64,000 nt of DNA from Vibrio neptunius (lineage in GTDB: Bacteria > Pseudomonadota > Gammaproteobacteria > Enterobacterales > Vibrionaceae): the NCBI GenBank assembly GCA_019339365.1, contig CP079859.1, positions 2,666,001-2,730,000 of the forward strand, given 5' to 3'. Position 1 is the first letter of the stretch. The number at the start of each line of letters is the position of its first letter. The notes beneath the pieces were generated by a model that was given only the letters and a program-made list of their open reading frames with translations, was not told the DNA's origin and did no database searches. Made by a program: the position numbers and the translations under genes. Below, one piece after another: positions 10,240-18,851 of this stretch.

Positions 10240-10587
10240 TGATCCTTCTAATCTAGAAAACCCCGATTATTTTCGATCACCAGATAGCAGCAGCTATAAG
10301 CGAAAAAATGTCAATCAGCCGGAAAAACTACGGTTTATATTTTTATCAGCATACCGACTGCAATGACTAATAAATGATAGTTAACGCAAAAAAATAAGTC
10401 TATGCACAGCTCACACCAACAAAACTAAATTCATAGATATTCGGGACTAACATCACACATGCAAAAATTCCATACTTAACTAGCCAAAATACACCGAGTA
10501 AGAACTCGCATTTAACTTATCAATAATTTGCATAGCAATAGTAAGGGAAGTTAAACTGTCAGCAGTAGAATCTATAGCAGATCATGC
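10240..10587. other. Intergenic region between divergent tfoX and HDOD genes
   Basis: 348 bp, AT-rich, carrying the promoters of both divergent genes. A TTGACA hexamer on the minus strand (10309-10314) could belong to the tfoX promoter, but no well-spaced -10 is convincing. I see no convincing CRP palindrome, riboswitch or small-RNA gene here. Confidence 0.5.
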
Positions 10588-11508
10588 ATGAACCATCTAT
10601 CCTTTTATTGGCTTCCAGAAAACAACGAACTTTTAGTTAAAGGCATCGAGTCTGAGTTCTCAACGTTAGTTGAATACGCCATTAACTCGGGCAAAATTAC
10701 TCTGCCACCGATTTCCGATGTCGTTTTGAAAATCCAAAAATTATGTACCCAAGACTCAACCACAGTGTTAGATGTTGCGGATAGTCTTCTTGAAGACCCA
10801 GGCCTTGCTGCTATCGTCATTCGTGTGGCGAACTCTGTGATCTTCAATCGTCGTAACATCACCTGTACTGACCTAGTCACTGCGGTTTCTCGCCTAGGCA
10901 TTCTCCGAGTCAGAGATATAGTGACCGCTCAGGCAATTGAGCAACTTAAGCACTCTGTCAACTTAAGCCGTAGCTGTAATGAAGTGCTGATAAACAGTGC
11001 TTACAATTCGCGAGAACTGGCTGCCACTATGGTTATGGTCGTGAAAGGCTTCAAAGATGCAAACGACCCAAGATACAGTAATCTCGAAACCGACAAAGCC
11101 CTATTGACAGGCCTACTGGCCGACATCGGCCTGTTTTGTATCGTGAACGAATACTACATGTATCTTGAGCAAGGAAATTATCTCGATGAGGATATTGCTT
11201 TCCAAATTTTCAACAACCAATGCTCCAATGCGAGCCGACTCGTCCTTGAACATTGGGGGTTTGATAGCGACTTTCTTGAAGTAGCAACCAATCAAGCCAC
11301 TCAAAGACAGAGTGTTGATGTCAGCTATCTCGACATCGCTAGAATCGCCAATCATATTCTGATGTTCCGTAGACAAGATGACAAAATCGACGAGCACACC
11401 GTTGAATTTGACCTAACTGGCGCCGATATACTGTACAAACTCAGTAATTTAAGTGATATTGAGTTCAATACACAGATCAGTGACTTAATTAGCGCAAGCG
11501 GACTGTAG
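10588..11508 (+). CDS. HDOD domain protein
   Basis: 306 residues. An HDOD domain spans about 30-220: it begins with ITLPPISDVVLKIQKL, then VADSLLEDPGLAAIVIRVANS and AVSRLGILRVRDIV, followed by LLTGLLADIGLF, where a true HD phosphohydrolase would carry His-Asp. HDOD proteins lack HD catalytic residues and usually act as signalling or scaffold proteins. There is no GGDEF, EAL or receiver domain, so this is a single-domain type. It precedes lysO by 30 bp and is probably cotranscribed. The specific role is unknown. Confidence 0.85.
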   Translation: MNHLSFYWLPENNELLVKGIESEFSTLVEYAINSGKITLPPISDVVLKIQKLCTQDSTTVLDVADSLLEDPGLAAIVIRVANSVIFNRRNITCTDLVTAVSRLGILRVRDIVTAQAIEQLKHSVNLSRSCNEVLINSAYNSRELAATMVMVVKGFKDANDPRYSNLETDKALLTGLLADIGLFCIVNEYYMYLEQGNYLDEDIAFQIFNNQCSNASRLVLEHWGFDSDFLEVATNQATQRQSVDVSYLDIARIANHILMFRRQDDKIDEHTVEFDLTGADILYKLSNLSDIEFNTQISDLISASGL

Positions 11509-11538
11509 CGCTATACGTACCAGAACACAGGAAGCAAC

Positions 11539-12444
11539 ATGTTTTCAGGGATGATATTCATCTTTGCCCCGCTCGTTGTCGGGTATATGATATCGATTTC
11601 CAAGCCATCGGTTCTATCCAAAATTAACGCCACGACTTCTAACCTTATCTATGTCATTCTGGCATTAATGGGGCTGAGCCTCGCTGCACTCGATAATCTG
11701 GGCCAAAACCTACAACTTATCCTTCAATATGTCGCCATTTTCTTTGTTTGTATCAGTTTGAGTAACTTAGCAGCGCTCCCATTTGTCGACAAACTTCTGC
11801 CTATTGAAACAGACGCAAAGCAAACCAAGCTGCCTTTATCTAGTATGGCCTTGGAATCTGCCAAGCTGATCATGGTTGTTGGCGGCGGGTTAATAGCGGG
11901 CTTGATGCTTCCTATTGATTTAAGTTGGGTAGACACAGCCAGTGAGTGGATTCTGTTTGTGTTGCTATTTTTCATTGGAATTCAGCTACGCAACAGTGGC
12001 CTCACGCTTCGCCAAATACTGCTGAACAAGCATGGCATGATCATCGCCCTATTGATTCTTGCTACATCGATGCTCGGCGGCGCTATTGCAGCCATGATTT
12101 TAGACATCGATCTTTACCGTGGCTTGGCAATGGCATCGGGATTTGGCTGGTATTCTTTAGCGGGAATTCTGATGGGTGATGCTTTTGGCCCTGTCTATGG
12201 TGGAGCCTCATTTATGATTGAACTACTCCGTGAACTGGTTGCCTTAGTATTGATCCCACTCGCTATCCGCACTAAGCCCTGTACTGCGATTGGCTATGCT
12301 GGTGCAACGGCGATGGACTTTACGTTACCCGTGATACAAACCACTGGCGGGGTACGTTGCGTACCAATTGCGATAGTGAGTGGATTTATATTAAGCCTTT
12401 TAGTGCCCGTATTGATGCTTTTCTTTGTCTCTCTTGTAGGCTAG
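11539..12444 (+). CDS. lysO: Lysine exporter LysO family protein
   Basis: 301 residues, almost entirely hydrophobic with about eight to ten transmembrane segments. The sequence matches the DUF340/YbjE family; typical segments are FFIGIQLRNSGL, MASGFGWYSLAGILMGDAFGP and GATAMDFTLPVIQTTGG. In Escherichia coli YbjE (LysO) exports L-lysine and gives resistance to its analogue thialysine; the same role is inferred here. It lies 30 bp after the HDOD gene with AGGAAG before ATG. No lysine riboswitch lies in the short gap. Confidence 0.85.
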   Translation: MFSGMIFIFAPLVVGYMISISKPSVLSKINATTSNLIYVILALMGLSLAALDNLGQNLQLILQYVAIFFVCISLSNLAALPFVDKLLPIETDAKQTKLPLSSMALESAKLIMVVGGGLIAGLMLPIDLSWVDTASEWILFVLLFFIGIQLRNSGLTLRQILLNKHGMIIALLILATSMLGGAIAAMILDIDLYRGLAMASGFGWYSLAGILMGDAFGPVYGGASFMIELLRELVALVLIPLAIRTKPCTAIGYAGATAMDFTLPVIQTTGGVRCVPIAIVSGFILSLLVPVLMLFFVSLVG

Positions 12445-12555
12445 ATCGCATGATTTTATCTTCAGATTCACTATATTAGGGCTCAACCACATATTATAAT
12501 TTAGCTCTTGCTAATTTAATGAGGTTATAATAACTATTCTTCAAAAGGAAACATT

Positions 12556-13071
12556 ATGACACGTCTACTGTTTGCATTGCTGCTGGGAGCGACCTCGACA
12601 ATGGTTGCTGCCGCTGATAATGCATGTTTGTCCAAGAAATACGACGCCTATGTTGATGCTTCACTACACTGGTACGAAGATCTCGCAAAGCTTACTTCTG
12701 AGCAATACCCTGATCTTAAAGAAGTTAGCGAGTGGTTTCTGAAAGGTCGAAAAAACCATTTTGAGTTGAATCGCGCTGCGGTCCACTATTACCTTGAAAA
12801 CGACCCATCTAAAATCGCAACCAGTCAACCTGTAGAGGCTTGGCTACAGCTAGAGCAAAGAGACATCAAAACCTTGTCTTCACGCAGCGATGAATTGGGC
12901 AGATTAGCCCAAGTTACTTTCAGTGATCGTCAATCTAAACCTCATGACAAGAACTACGACCTTCGCTCCGCATTTGCCGATCTATTGAGTCATCCAACTA
13001 AAATAGATGGCGCACTCAAGCGCTACAATGCAGCGATTAAAGATCTAGAAACCATTTCATGTGATACATAG
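12556..13071 (+). CDS. Small exported protein of unknown function
   Basis: 171 residues. A Sec signal peptide is clear (MTRLLFALLLGATSTMVAAA, cut near residue 20) and AAAAGGAAA precedes the ATG. The mature part is mostly helical and charged (YDAYVDASLHWYEDLAKLT, KGRKNHFELNRAAVHYYL). One Cys lies near the mature N-terminus and one near the C-terminus, and these might form a disulfide. I do not recognise the family. A periplasmic location is inferred. It has its own promoter region, about 110 bp after lysO, and is followed by hairpins. Confidence 0.75.
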   Translation: MTRLLFALLLGATSTMVAAADNACLSKKYDAYVDASLHWYEDLAKLTSEQYPDLKEVSEWFLKGRKNHFELNRAAVHYYLENDPSKIATSQPVEAWLQLEQRDIKTLSSRSDELGRLAQVTFSDRQSKPHDKNYDLRSAFADLLSHPTKIDGALKRYNAAIKDLETISCDT

Positions 13072-13076
13072 TGCAC

Positions 13077-13107
13077 ATTACCGCTGGACCTTTGGCTCAG
13101 CGGTAAT
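13077..13107 (+). terminator. Hairpin after the exported-protein gene
   Basis: ATTACCGCTG (13077-13086) pairs exactly with CAGCGGTAAT (13098-13107). No T tract follows, so it may be a mRNA 3'-end stabiliser or part of a compound terminator. Confidence 0.45.
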
Positions 13108-13141
13108 GCCCCAATCACAGTATCTAAGTTCAAACAATTAA

Positions 13142-13167
13142 GACGGGACTTTGCGCCCGTTTTCGTT
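13142..13167 (+). terminator. Putative terminator before panP
   Basis: ACGGG (13143-13147) and CCCGT (13156-13160) form a short stem followed by TTTCGTTT. It is weaker than other terminators in the window. Confidence 0.4.
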
Positions 13168-13212
13168 TAGATTGTCCCGCTGCAACAAAAAAGATAAGAG
13201 CAACGTAGCTGT

Positions 13213-14859
13213 ATGGTATCGGAACACAAGACGGCTGACGTGAGTTTCGAGAGTTTACTCCGAATCTTCACAGTCCCAGAAGGGCCAGACTCAACATTAA
13301 CCAAAATTGAAGACAAGCTATCGCGAAACCTGAATCAGTTTTTGCGAGAACACATTGTCGCGGAAGAAAAACCACTTAGGGAAATCGAGAAAGATTTCTC
13401 TAACGCAACGCTTCCTGAGCAGCCAGAGTTCGTATCCGAACATACCCAGCACTTGCTTGACACTCTAGTTTCCCAATCGGTGCATACCTCAGCACCAAGT
13501 TTTATTGGGCATATGACATCAGCATTGCCCTACTTCTTGATGCCGCTCTCAAAGATCATGATCGCGCTCAACCAAAACTTGGTGAAAATCGAGACATCTA
13601 AAGCCTTTACTCCTCTTGAACGCCAAGTTCTCGGCATGCTTCATCGTTTAGTTTATGGTCGAAAGGATGAGTTTTACTCTCAATGGATGCACAGCGCAAA
13701 TCATTCACTTGGGGCTTTTTGCTCCGGGGGAACCATCGCTAACATCACCGCTCTATGGGTGGCAAGAAACAATGCTCTGAGAGCTCAAGGCAACTTTAAA
13801 GGTGTGGAGAAAGAAGGCCTGTTCAAAGCGATGAAACATTACCGCTACGAAGGTTTAGCGGTTTTGGTATCGGAACGCGGTCATTATTCTTTAAAAAAAG
13901 CGGCTGACGTACTTGGCATTGGTCAGGAAGGTCTAGTCGCCATCAAAACAGATGCCAACAACCGTATTTGCCCTGACGCGCTGCAGGAAAAAATATCTCA
14001 GCTAAAACAACAAAACATCAAGCCTTTTGCAGTGGTTGGTGTTGCAGGTACGACGGAAACGGGCTCGATCGACCCAATCGCAGATATTGCTGCTATTTGC
14101 CAGCGTGAAAGCTGTCATTTCCACATTGATGCTGCTTGGGGCGGTGCGACGCTTATGTCTAACAATTATCGCCACCTGTTGGATGGCGTAGAGCTTGCCG
14201 ATTCCATCACCATTGATGCTCACAAGCAGCTCTACATTCCTATGGGTGCAGGTATGGTGCTGTTCAAGGATCCAGAGGCAATGAAATCCATAGAACACCA
14301 TGCGCAATATATTTTGCGTAAGGGATCTAAGGATCTTGGCAGCCATACACTTGAAGGTTCTCGATCTGGGATGGCGATGTTGGTTTATGCCGCGATGCAC
14401 ATTATCAGCCGACCGGGTTACGAATTGCTGATTGATCAAAGTATCGAGAAAGCGAGGTACTTTGCCAATCTCATTAAGCAACAGGATGATTTCGAATTGG
14501 TTTCTGAGCCAGAGCTATGTCTGCTCACCTATCGTTATATTCCTGCAGATATTCGCAATGCTCTAGAAAAAGCAAATCTTGAGCAAAAGTCTGAACTTAA
14601 TGACTTGCTGAATGAGTTGACTCAGTTCATCCAGAAACGACAGCGGGAAACAGGTAAATCCTTTGTTTCTCGAACTCGATTAAACCCTGACCACTGGGGC
14701 AGATTGAATACGATAGTTTTCCGAGTTGTGCTGGCTAATCCTCTGACAGGGGTAGACATTTTGAGTATGGTTCTGGATGAGCAAAGAGAAATTGCTCAAC
14801 AAGCCCCGAACCTGATGGCCAAAATCAAATCAAAAGCTCAACAAATCAAAGAAATCTGA
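13213..14859 (+). CDS. panP: PLP-dependent aspartate 1-decarboxylase
   Basis: 548 residues, a group II (glutamate-decarboxylase-like) PLP decarboxylase. The PLP lysine is K338 in TIDAHKQLYIPMGAG, and CHFHIDAAWGG holds the cofactor-binding aspartate. The long N-terminal domain (VSFESLLRIF...) and overall length match the family first called glutamate decarboxylase in vibrios and later shown, in Vibrio fischeri, to be PanP, which makes beta-alanine from aspartate for pantothenate and CoA synthesis in place of PanD. That function is transferred here from family knowledge. It precedes hexR on the same strand, with a 278-bp gap, so it is probably transcribed separately. Confidence 0.87.
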   Translation: MVSEHKTADVSFESLLRIFTVPEGPDSTLTKIEDKLSRNLNQFLREHIVAEEKPLREIEKDFSNATLPEQPEFVSEHTQHLLDTLVSQSVHTSAPSFIGHMTSALPYFLMPLSKIMIALNQNLVKIETSKAFTPLERQVLGMLHRLVYGRKDEFYSQWMHSANHSLGAFCSGGTIANITALWVARNNALRAQGNFKGVEKEGLFKAMKHYRYEGLAVLVSERGHYSLKKAADVLGIGQEGLVAIKTDANNRICPDALQEKISQLKQQNIKPFAVVGVAGTTETGSIDPIADIAAICQRESCHFHIDAAWGGATLMSNNYRHLLDGVELADSITIDAHKQLYIPMGAGMVLFKDPEAMKSIEHHAQYILRKGSKDLGSHTLEGSRSGMAMLVYAAMHIISRPGYELLIDQSIEKARYFANLIKQQDDFELVSEPELCLLTYRYIPADIRNALEKANLEQKSELNDLLNELTQFIQKRQRETGKSFVSRTRLNPDHWGRLNTIVFRVVLANPLTGVDILSMVLDEQREIAQQAPNLMAKIKSKAQQIKEI

Positions 14860-14993
14860 AAATTTCTTTCGTAAAAGCTGTAATTTGGCGAACATTGATA
14901 GCCTAAACTCTCGGGAACCTTTGCATATTTCCATCATTTATGTAGTTTTGGTAAAGGTTAGTTTGAGGCTTGTCATATTCTCACCAATTGAAC

Positions 14994-15008
14994 TGTATAA
15001 AAATTACT
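14994..15008 (+). promoter_or_regulatory. Candidate HexR operator upstream of hexR
   Basis: TGTATAAAAATTACT matches 12 of 15 positions of the HexR consensus TGTARTWWWATTACA as I remember it. It lies 130 bp before the hexR ATG, so autoregulation is possible. The assignment is by eye and tentative. Confidence 0.35.
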
Positions 15009-15137
15009 GGAAACCTTTTTCTTAGGTTTATACTGGAGCCATGGCGCTGGATAGTGATTGCCTTTAGGTGACGACTTGTAACCTTTCAACCAACAGGTAT
15101 ATCCAGTGAGTTGTTCTCTATACCCCACGTGAACACT

Positions 15138-15992
15138 ATGAATACATTAGAAAAAATTCAAAAAAACCTAGAGAATTTCAGCAAATCTGAACGTAAAGTT
15201 GCCGAAGTTATTATGGCATCACCTCAGACTGCTATTCACTCTAGCATTGCCACTCTAGCCAAAATGGCGGATGTCAGTGAGCCAACAGTTAACCGTTTTT
15301 GTCGGCGTCTGGATACCAAAGGTTTCCCCGACTTTAAACTTCACTTGGCACAGAGCCTCGCAAACGGTACACCTTATGTAAACCGTAACGTTGAAGAAGA
15401 CGATGGGCCTGACGCTTATACGCACAAGATTTTTGAGTCAACTATGGCCTGTCTCGATGTGGCAAAAAATAGTCTAGATTCAATGCAGATAAACCGTGCT
15501 GTCGATTTGCTTACCCAAGCGAAACGTATTTCGTTTTTTGGTCTTGGTGCTTCATCTGCTGTTGCTCGCGACGCACAAAACAAATTTATTCGCTTCAATA
15601 TTCCCATCACCTGTTTTGAAGATATAGTTATGCAGCGTATGAGTTGTATCAACTGTACAGACAACGATGTCATTGTATTGATCTCTCATACTGGCCGAAC
15701 TAAGAGTCAGGTAGAAATTGCAAACTTAGCACGTGAAAATGGTGCAACGGTTATTGCTATTACCGCTAAAGACTCTCCACTGGATAAGGCTAGTTCCCTT
15801 TCAATCTCCTTGGATGTACCCGAAGATACGGATGTATACATGCCGATGGCAAGCCGTGTTGTACAGATGACCGTGATTGATGTACTAGCGACAGGTTTTA
15901 CACTTCGTCGTGGCTCAGGCTTCAGAGAGAATTTGAAACGCGTAAAAGACGCACTAAAAGATTCTCGATACGACAAACTATCCCAATTTTAA
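15138..15992 (+). CDS. hexR: RpiR-family central carbon regulator HexR
   Basis: 284 residues from MNTLEKIQKNLENFSKSERK; an upstream in-frame start at 15111 would add nine residues not typical of the family. It has an N-terminal helix-turn-helix of the RpiR type (about 1-75; IATLAKMADVSEPTVNRFCRRL) and a SIS sugar-phosphate domain (about 120-255; ISFFGLGASSAVARDAQNKF, VIVLISHTGRTKSQ). HexR is a repressor or activator of glycolytic, Entner-Doudoroff and gluconeogenic genes and senses ketodeoxyphosphogluconate in other gammaproteobacteria. It ends at a strong terminator. Confidence 0.92.
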   Translation: MNTLEKIQKNLENFSKSERKVAEVIMASPQTAIHSSIATLAKMADVSEPTVNRFCRRLDTKGFPDFKLHLAQSLANGTPYVNRNVEEDDGPDAYTHKIFESTMACLDVAKNSLDSMQINRAVDLLTQAKRISFFGLGASSAVARDAQNKFIRFNIPITCFEDIVMQRMSCINCTDNDVIVLISHTGRTKSQVEIANLARENGATVIAITAKDSPLDKASSLSISLDVPEDTDVYMPMASRVVQMTVIDVLATGFTLRRGSGFRENLKRVKDALKDSRYDKLSQF

Positions 15993-16017
15993 AAAAGGAG
16001 CCGCAGGCTCCTTTTTT
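15991..16017. terminator. Bidirectional terminator hexR / dehydrogenase
   Basis: AAAAAAGGAGCC, a GCA loop and GGCTCCTTTTTT overlap the hexR stop and lie between two convergent genes. Confidence 0.88.
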
Positions 16018-16027
16018 ACTCACCAAA

Positions 16028-17278
16028 TTAAGAACTTTGCAATTTCGTTTCTGGGCGCTCATCGCTACTACCTATAACACGAGCAATCGCATCTACTTGA
16101 GCAATACTCTCCTGGGCGCAATCGTTCTGACAACGACAAACTTGCTTAAGAATATAAATCAATCGATCTTGAGTCAGAGGCAAAGGATTCCCTTTAATCG
16201 CTACCGACTTAAGTGCATTTAATGCAACTTCTTCAAATGAAGTACTGCAGACACCAAATTCGTTTAGCATGGGTAAGCGCAGTTTCTCCAGCATCATATT
16301 AACCCAAAGAACCGCATCTTCGCGTCTTGCATTGGTTCGCCTTGTCAGAATTCTGGCTATGTTCCTGTAGCGTTCAAGGACATCATGCCTACCCATTCTT
16401 TTTGCAGCTTTGATGTTTTCTGACATCACATGTGGTGCCAAACGAGCACTAATCACACTGTACGGCGCTCTCAGCTTGCCACCAAGCGCCGAAGCTAGGC
16501 CATGGGCAGCTCCCAACTTGGCATTCGAACTCGCCATTCCACCTAACAAGGCAGCGAAAGACAAATCAGCGCGGGCCTGCGGGTTGTCGTCAAGACAGCC
16601 AGAAAGAATCGAGGAGCTTAATCTACGAAGCCCCTCCTCACATATCATATCGGTGAGTGGGTTTGGTTCACCACAGACATAAGCTTCCATTAATAGTGTA
16701 AAGGCATCCATCGCCCCTCTACCTGACTTATAAATATCAGTGCCATAGGTTAGCGTCGGATCGACGATTGCAACATCCGCAAGTATTTCAGGACTTCGCA
16801 AACTCACTTTGACTTGATCTTGACCTGAACGCAAAACCGCGTTTCGAGTCACTTCTGAGCCTGTACTAGCCGTGGTAGGAATCGCGATAAATGGAATCGG
16901 TTTGGCCTTGAGGGGCACACTGCGTCCTACCACTTCAACATAGTCATAGACGTCGCCTTGATTAGGAATAATAGCCGCCAATGCTTTCCCCATGTCCAAA
17001 ACACTTCCGCCTCCCATGGCAACCACCATATCTGGTTTGAACTTCCGCCCTACTAAAGCGGTTTCTTCAATCATAACGATGTTAGGTTCACCAGAAACGG
17101 AAACGTGCTGATAGCGCATCGATTGAGATTTGAGGTAATCAACTAAAACTTGTGCTCTCACTAAGCTTTGGCCAGAGACAAGTAAAACGCTGTAACCATA
17201 TTGATTGAGAATTGAAAGCGAGGACTTTAGGGAACCTTCACCAAAAATAATTCGAGTGGAGGTCATAAACTGGAACAT
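16028..17278 (-). CDS. Iron-containing alcohol dehydrogenase-like protein with degenerate metal site
   Basis: 416 residues. The fold of group III (iron-dependent) alcohol dehydrogenases is clear: FGEGSL near the start, the NAD-binding MVVAMGGGSVLDMGKALA, and PTTASTGSEVTRNAVL. Of the four metal ligands (Asp, His, His, His) only two remain: the helix normally reading D-x3-H is DAFTLLMEAY, with Leu in place of His, and the late PHG motif is PYS, with Tyr in place of His. The Asp and the middle His (AAHGLASALGG) remain. The C-terminus has an extra Cys-rich segment (CRCQNDC). It may not bind iron and its activity is unknown. It appears monocistronic. Confidence 0.85.
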   Translation of the reverse strand: MFQFMTSTRIIFGEGSLKSSLSILNQYGYSVLLVSGQSLVRAQVLVDYLKSQSMRYQHVSVSGEPNIVMIEETALVGRKFKPDMVVAMGGGSVLDMGKALAAIIPNQGDVYDYVEVVGRSVPLKAKPIPFIAIPTTASTGSEVTRNAVLRSGQDQVKVSLRSPEILADVAIVDPTLTYGTDIYKSGRGAMDAFTLLMEAYVCGEPNPLTDMICEEGLRRLSSSILSGCLDDNPQARADLSFAALLGGMASSNAKLGAAHGLASALGGKLRAPYSVISARLAPHVMSENIKAAKRMGRHDVLERYRNIARILTRRTNARREDAVLWVNMMLEKLRLPMLNEFGVCSTSFEEVALNALKSVAIKGNPLPLTQDRLIYILKQVCRCQNDCAQESIAQVDAIARVIGSSDERPETKLQSS

Positions 17279-17643
17279 ATCTAAGACTCCTTTCTTAAAA
17301 TTAGTTGTAAATTTTCAGAAACTTAGAAAGAAAACCAAAATGCAAAATTAAAAATAGCGACTAAGAGGCGACGGATTTCTAACTACGTTCATCACACATC
17401 ACAGCACACCATGATTTTAGTTTAGTTTTATTGTCTTATGTCATCGGGTTAGCCTTCTTGGAAAGTGACTTATCAAAAGTACGACTTGCAGCGCATACTT
17501 TGAGTATTGACTTGTTACTTAGTGGTTTACGGCATTTTTATCTTTGATGCCATCGAGCTAGCAGGCCGAATTGTCGAAGAGAGGTTTGATCTTTTATTCG
17601 ATCATCACCTTATCTCAACCAAATCAATGACTGGTTGGGCAGG
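17279..17643. other. Gene-free region beside the ADP-ribosyltransferase-fold gene
   Basis: About 365 bp of AT-rich sequence containing the promoter side of the dehydrogenase gene and the 3' side of the ADP-ribosyltransferase-fold gene. No gene or clear terminator is seen, and no repeat that would mark a mobile element. Confidence 0.5.
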
Positions 17644-17776
17644 TTAAACATCACAACGTTGACACGCCTGCCGATGATTGATGGACTTAACGAATTGAAT
17701 CAGTTGCGTAAATGCTGGGAGCATGACTGTCTTATGAATATCAGATGATGACTCCCAACCAGCTTTAAGGTAACGG
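17644..17776 (-). other. Possible 3' extension of the ADP-ribosyltransferase-fold gene
   Basis: In the +1-shifted minus frame, sequence with protein-like character (NRYLKAGWESSSDIHK, then an amphipathic LPAFTQLIQFVKSI) runs directly on from the stop of the ADP-ribosyltransferase-fold gene and ends at 17644. Removing one T at the stop would fuse them, giving about 45 extra residues. No long homopolymer is present there, so either a real frameshift or chance is possible. Confidence 0.3.
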
Positions 17777-18337
17777 TTAAAGTACCAAAGCACCTTCATA
17801 CTTTGGATTTTTGGTGAATACTCTGGTGTTTCGATTGTAATGACCAAATACCATTTCTGCATTTATCCAGTTAGCAACGTTTATTTCACACTGAACGGGT
17901 TCAACATGATATCGGTCTACTGGATTTGGCGCTGCGAGACCACTCTTATTCACATCATAGGCAAAAGGATGGCGGCTAAGGTCAATAACGTAGACGTCTG
18001 TCGGGCACCAATTCGCCGCATAGTCGTAGTCAGTCGTGGTCGATATGCCAACTTTCCCTGTGTGTCCTCCAGCAAACTTTCCTGAAAACTTCTCCCAATC
18101 AACGTTTTGCTCATTTTGTTGGGTAAATCCGTTATCGAAAAAGTACTGCATTCTGTTATTCGCCCATCCTGGGTCGCCCCTGTAAACAATACCACGGTAT
18201 AAAGCAGTTCCTCTTAACGCTCCTTTTTGAAAAGAGCGGCATGACCAATGCTTATCAATCAAACTACGAATTACATATTCATCAACAATATTATTCGTTC
18301 TTCTTGAGGACTTTCTCCAGCGAGAGAATAAACCCAT
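17777..18337 (-). CDS. Putative ADP-ribosyltransferase-fold protein (CTA/LT-A-like)
   Basis: 186 residues from MGLFSRWRKSS, chosen because GGAGG lies five bases upstream; an in-frame ATG 15 codons earlier has no such site. The order of signatures fits the R-S-E class of mono-ADP-ribosyltransferases: an Arg strand (VYRGDPGW, R53), an STS-like strand (GISTTTDYDYAANW, S99-T101), a strand YVIDLSRHPFAYDVN that resembles the cholera toxin A segment ending FNVN, and a Q-x-E motif (QCE, Q149-E151) followed by AEMVFGHY, resembling IYGWY. No Sec signal or membrane segment is seen; the N-terminus is basic. No partner B subunit or immunity gene is evident. The reading frame may extend past its stop. Fold assignment is by eye; target and toxicity are unknown. 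Confidence 0.6.
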   Translation of the reverse strand: MGLFSRWRKSSRRTNNIVDEYVIRSLIDKHWSCRSFQKGALRGTALYRGIVYRGDPGWANNRMQYFFDNGFTQQNEQNVDWEKFSGKFAGGHTGKVGISTTTDYDYAANWCPTDVYVIDLSRHPFAYDVNKSGLAAPNPVDRYHVEPVQCEINVANWINAEMVFGHYNRNTRVFTKNPKYEGALVL

Positions 18338-18851
18338 AAAAACCTCCATACAAAACGGGACAAATTGCGATCCAGTAATCAATAATAAATATCATCCACG
18401 CTAAATAATCAAACTTTATTATGCGTTAGTTGTTTTATTGAGAAGTTATACCGTGAGAGTGGCCAAAACCTCGTAGCGTTTAGAAAACAAGCTAGTGTAT
18501 TGGGGGCCCCTCTAATAATTAGGTGAACAGCAGCACGGTTGTTACTACTGAATTACGGACACTCACGGCACTCAAAACAAGTGGATAGTAATTCGAGCAT
18601 AGCCCGTTCTGCACTACGTACTCGTATCATGATTGCCAGATAGTAAAACACACCAATTGAACATTGAGTGGATACCATCGCATTTACGCAATTGTCTTGG
18701 TTGCTATGCCTACTGTTTGGCAAACTTGCATAGAATCCGAGCAAAAACACCTCAATAGATTTTACCTATCAAAGCAACAGGCAATTGCGACTTTATTTCC
18801 GACTTTGATTCGGGCATAGTTGCATGTAACAAAATGAAGGAGAAAAACAAT
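18338..18851. other. Gene-poor region between toxin-like gene and grxA
   Basis: About 514 bp. It holds the promoter side of two divergent genes. A 65-codon minus-strand open frame (18553-18750) has no ribosome site or recognisable product and is not called. No transposase remnant, tRNA or integron attC core was found. Confidence 0.5.

Noticed and set aside
10240..10400. c-di-GMP riboswitch upstream of tfoX
   Set aside because: No GEMM-type core was found on the minus strand. The riboswitch belongs to tfoY, and the neighbours here fit tfoX.
18415..18440. Integron attC-like TATGCGTTAGTTG
   Set aside because: The core fails the GTTRRRY pattern and no matching partner site is seen at the other end of the neighbouring gene.
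18553..18750. 65-codon minus-strand open frame
   Set aside because: No ribosome site, no family, odd composition; it is probably chance.
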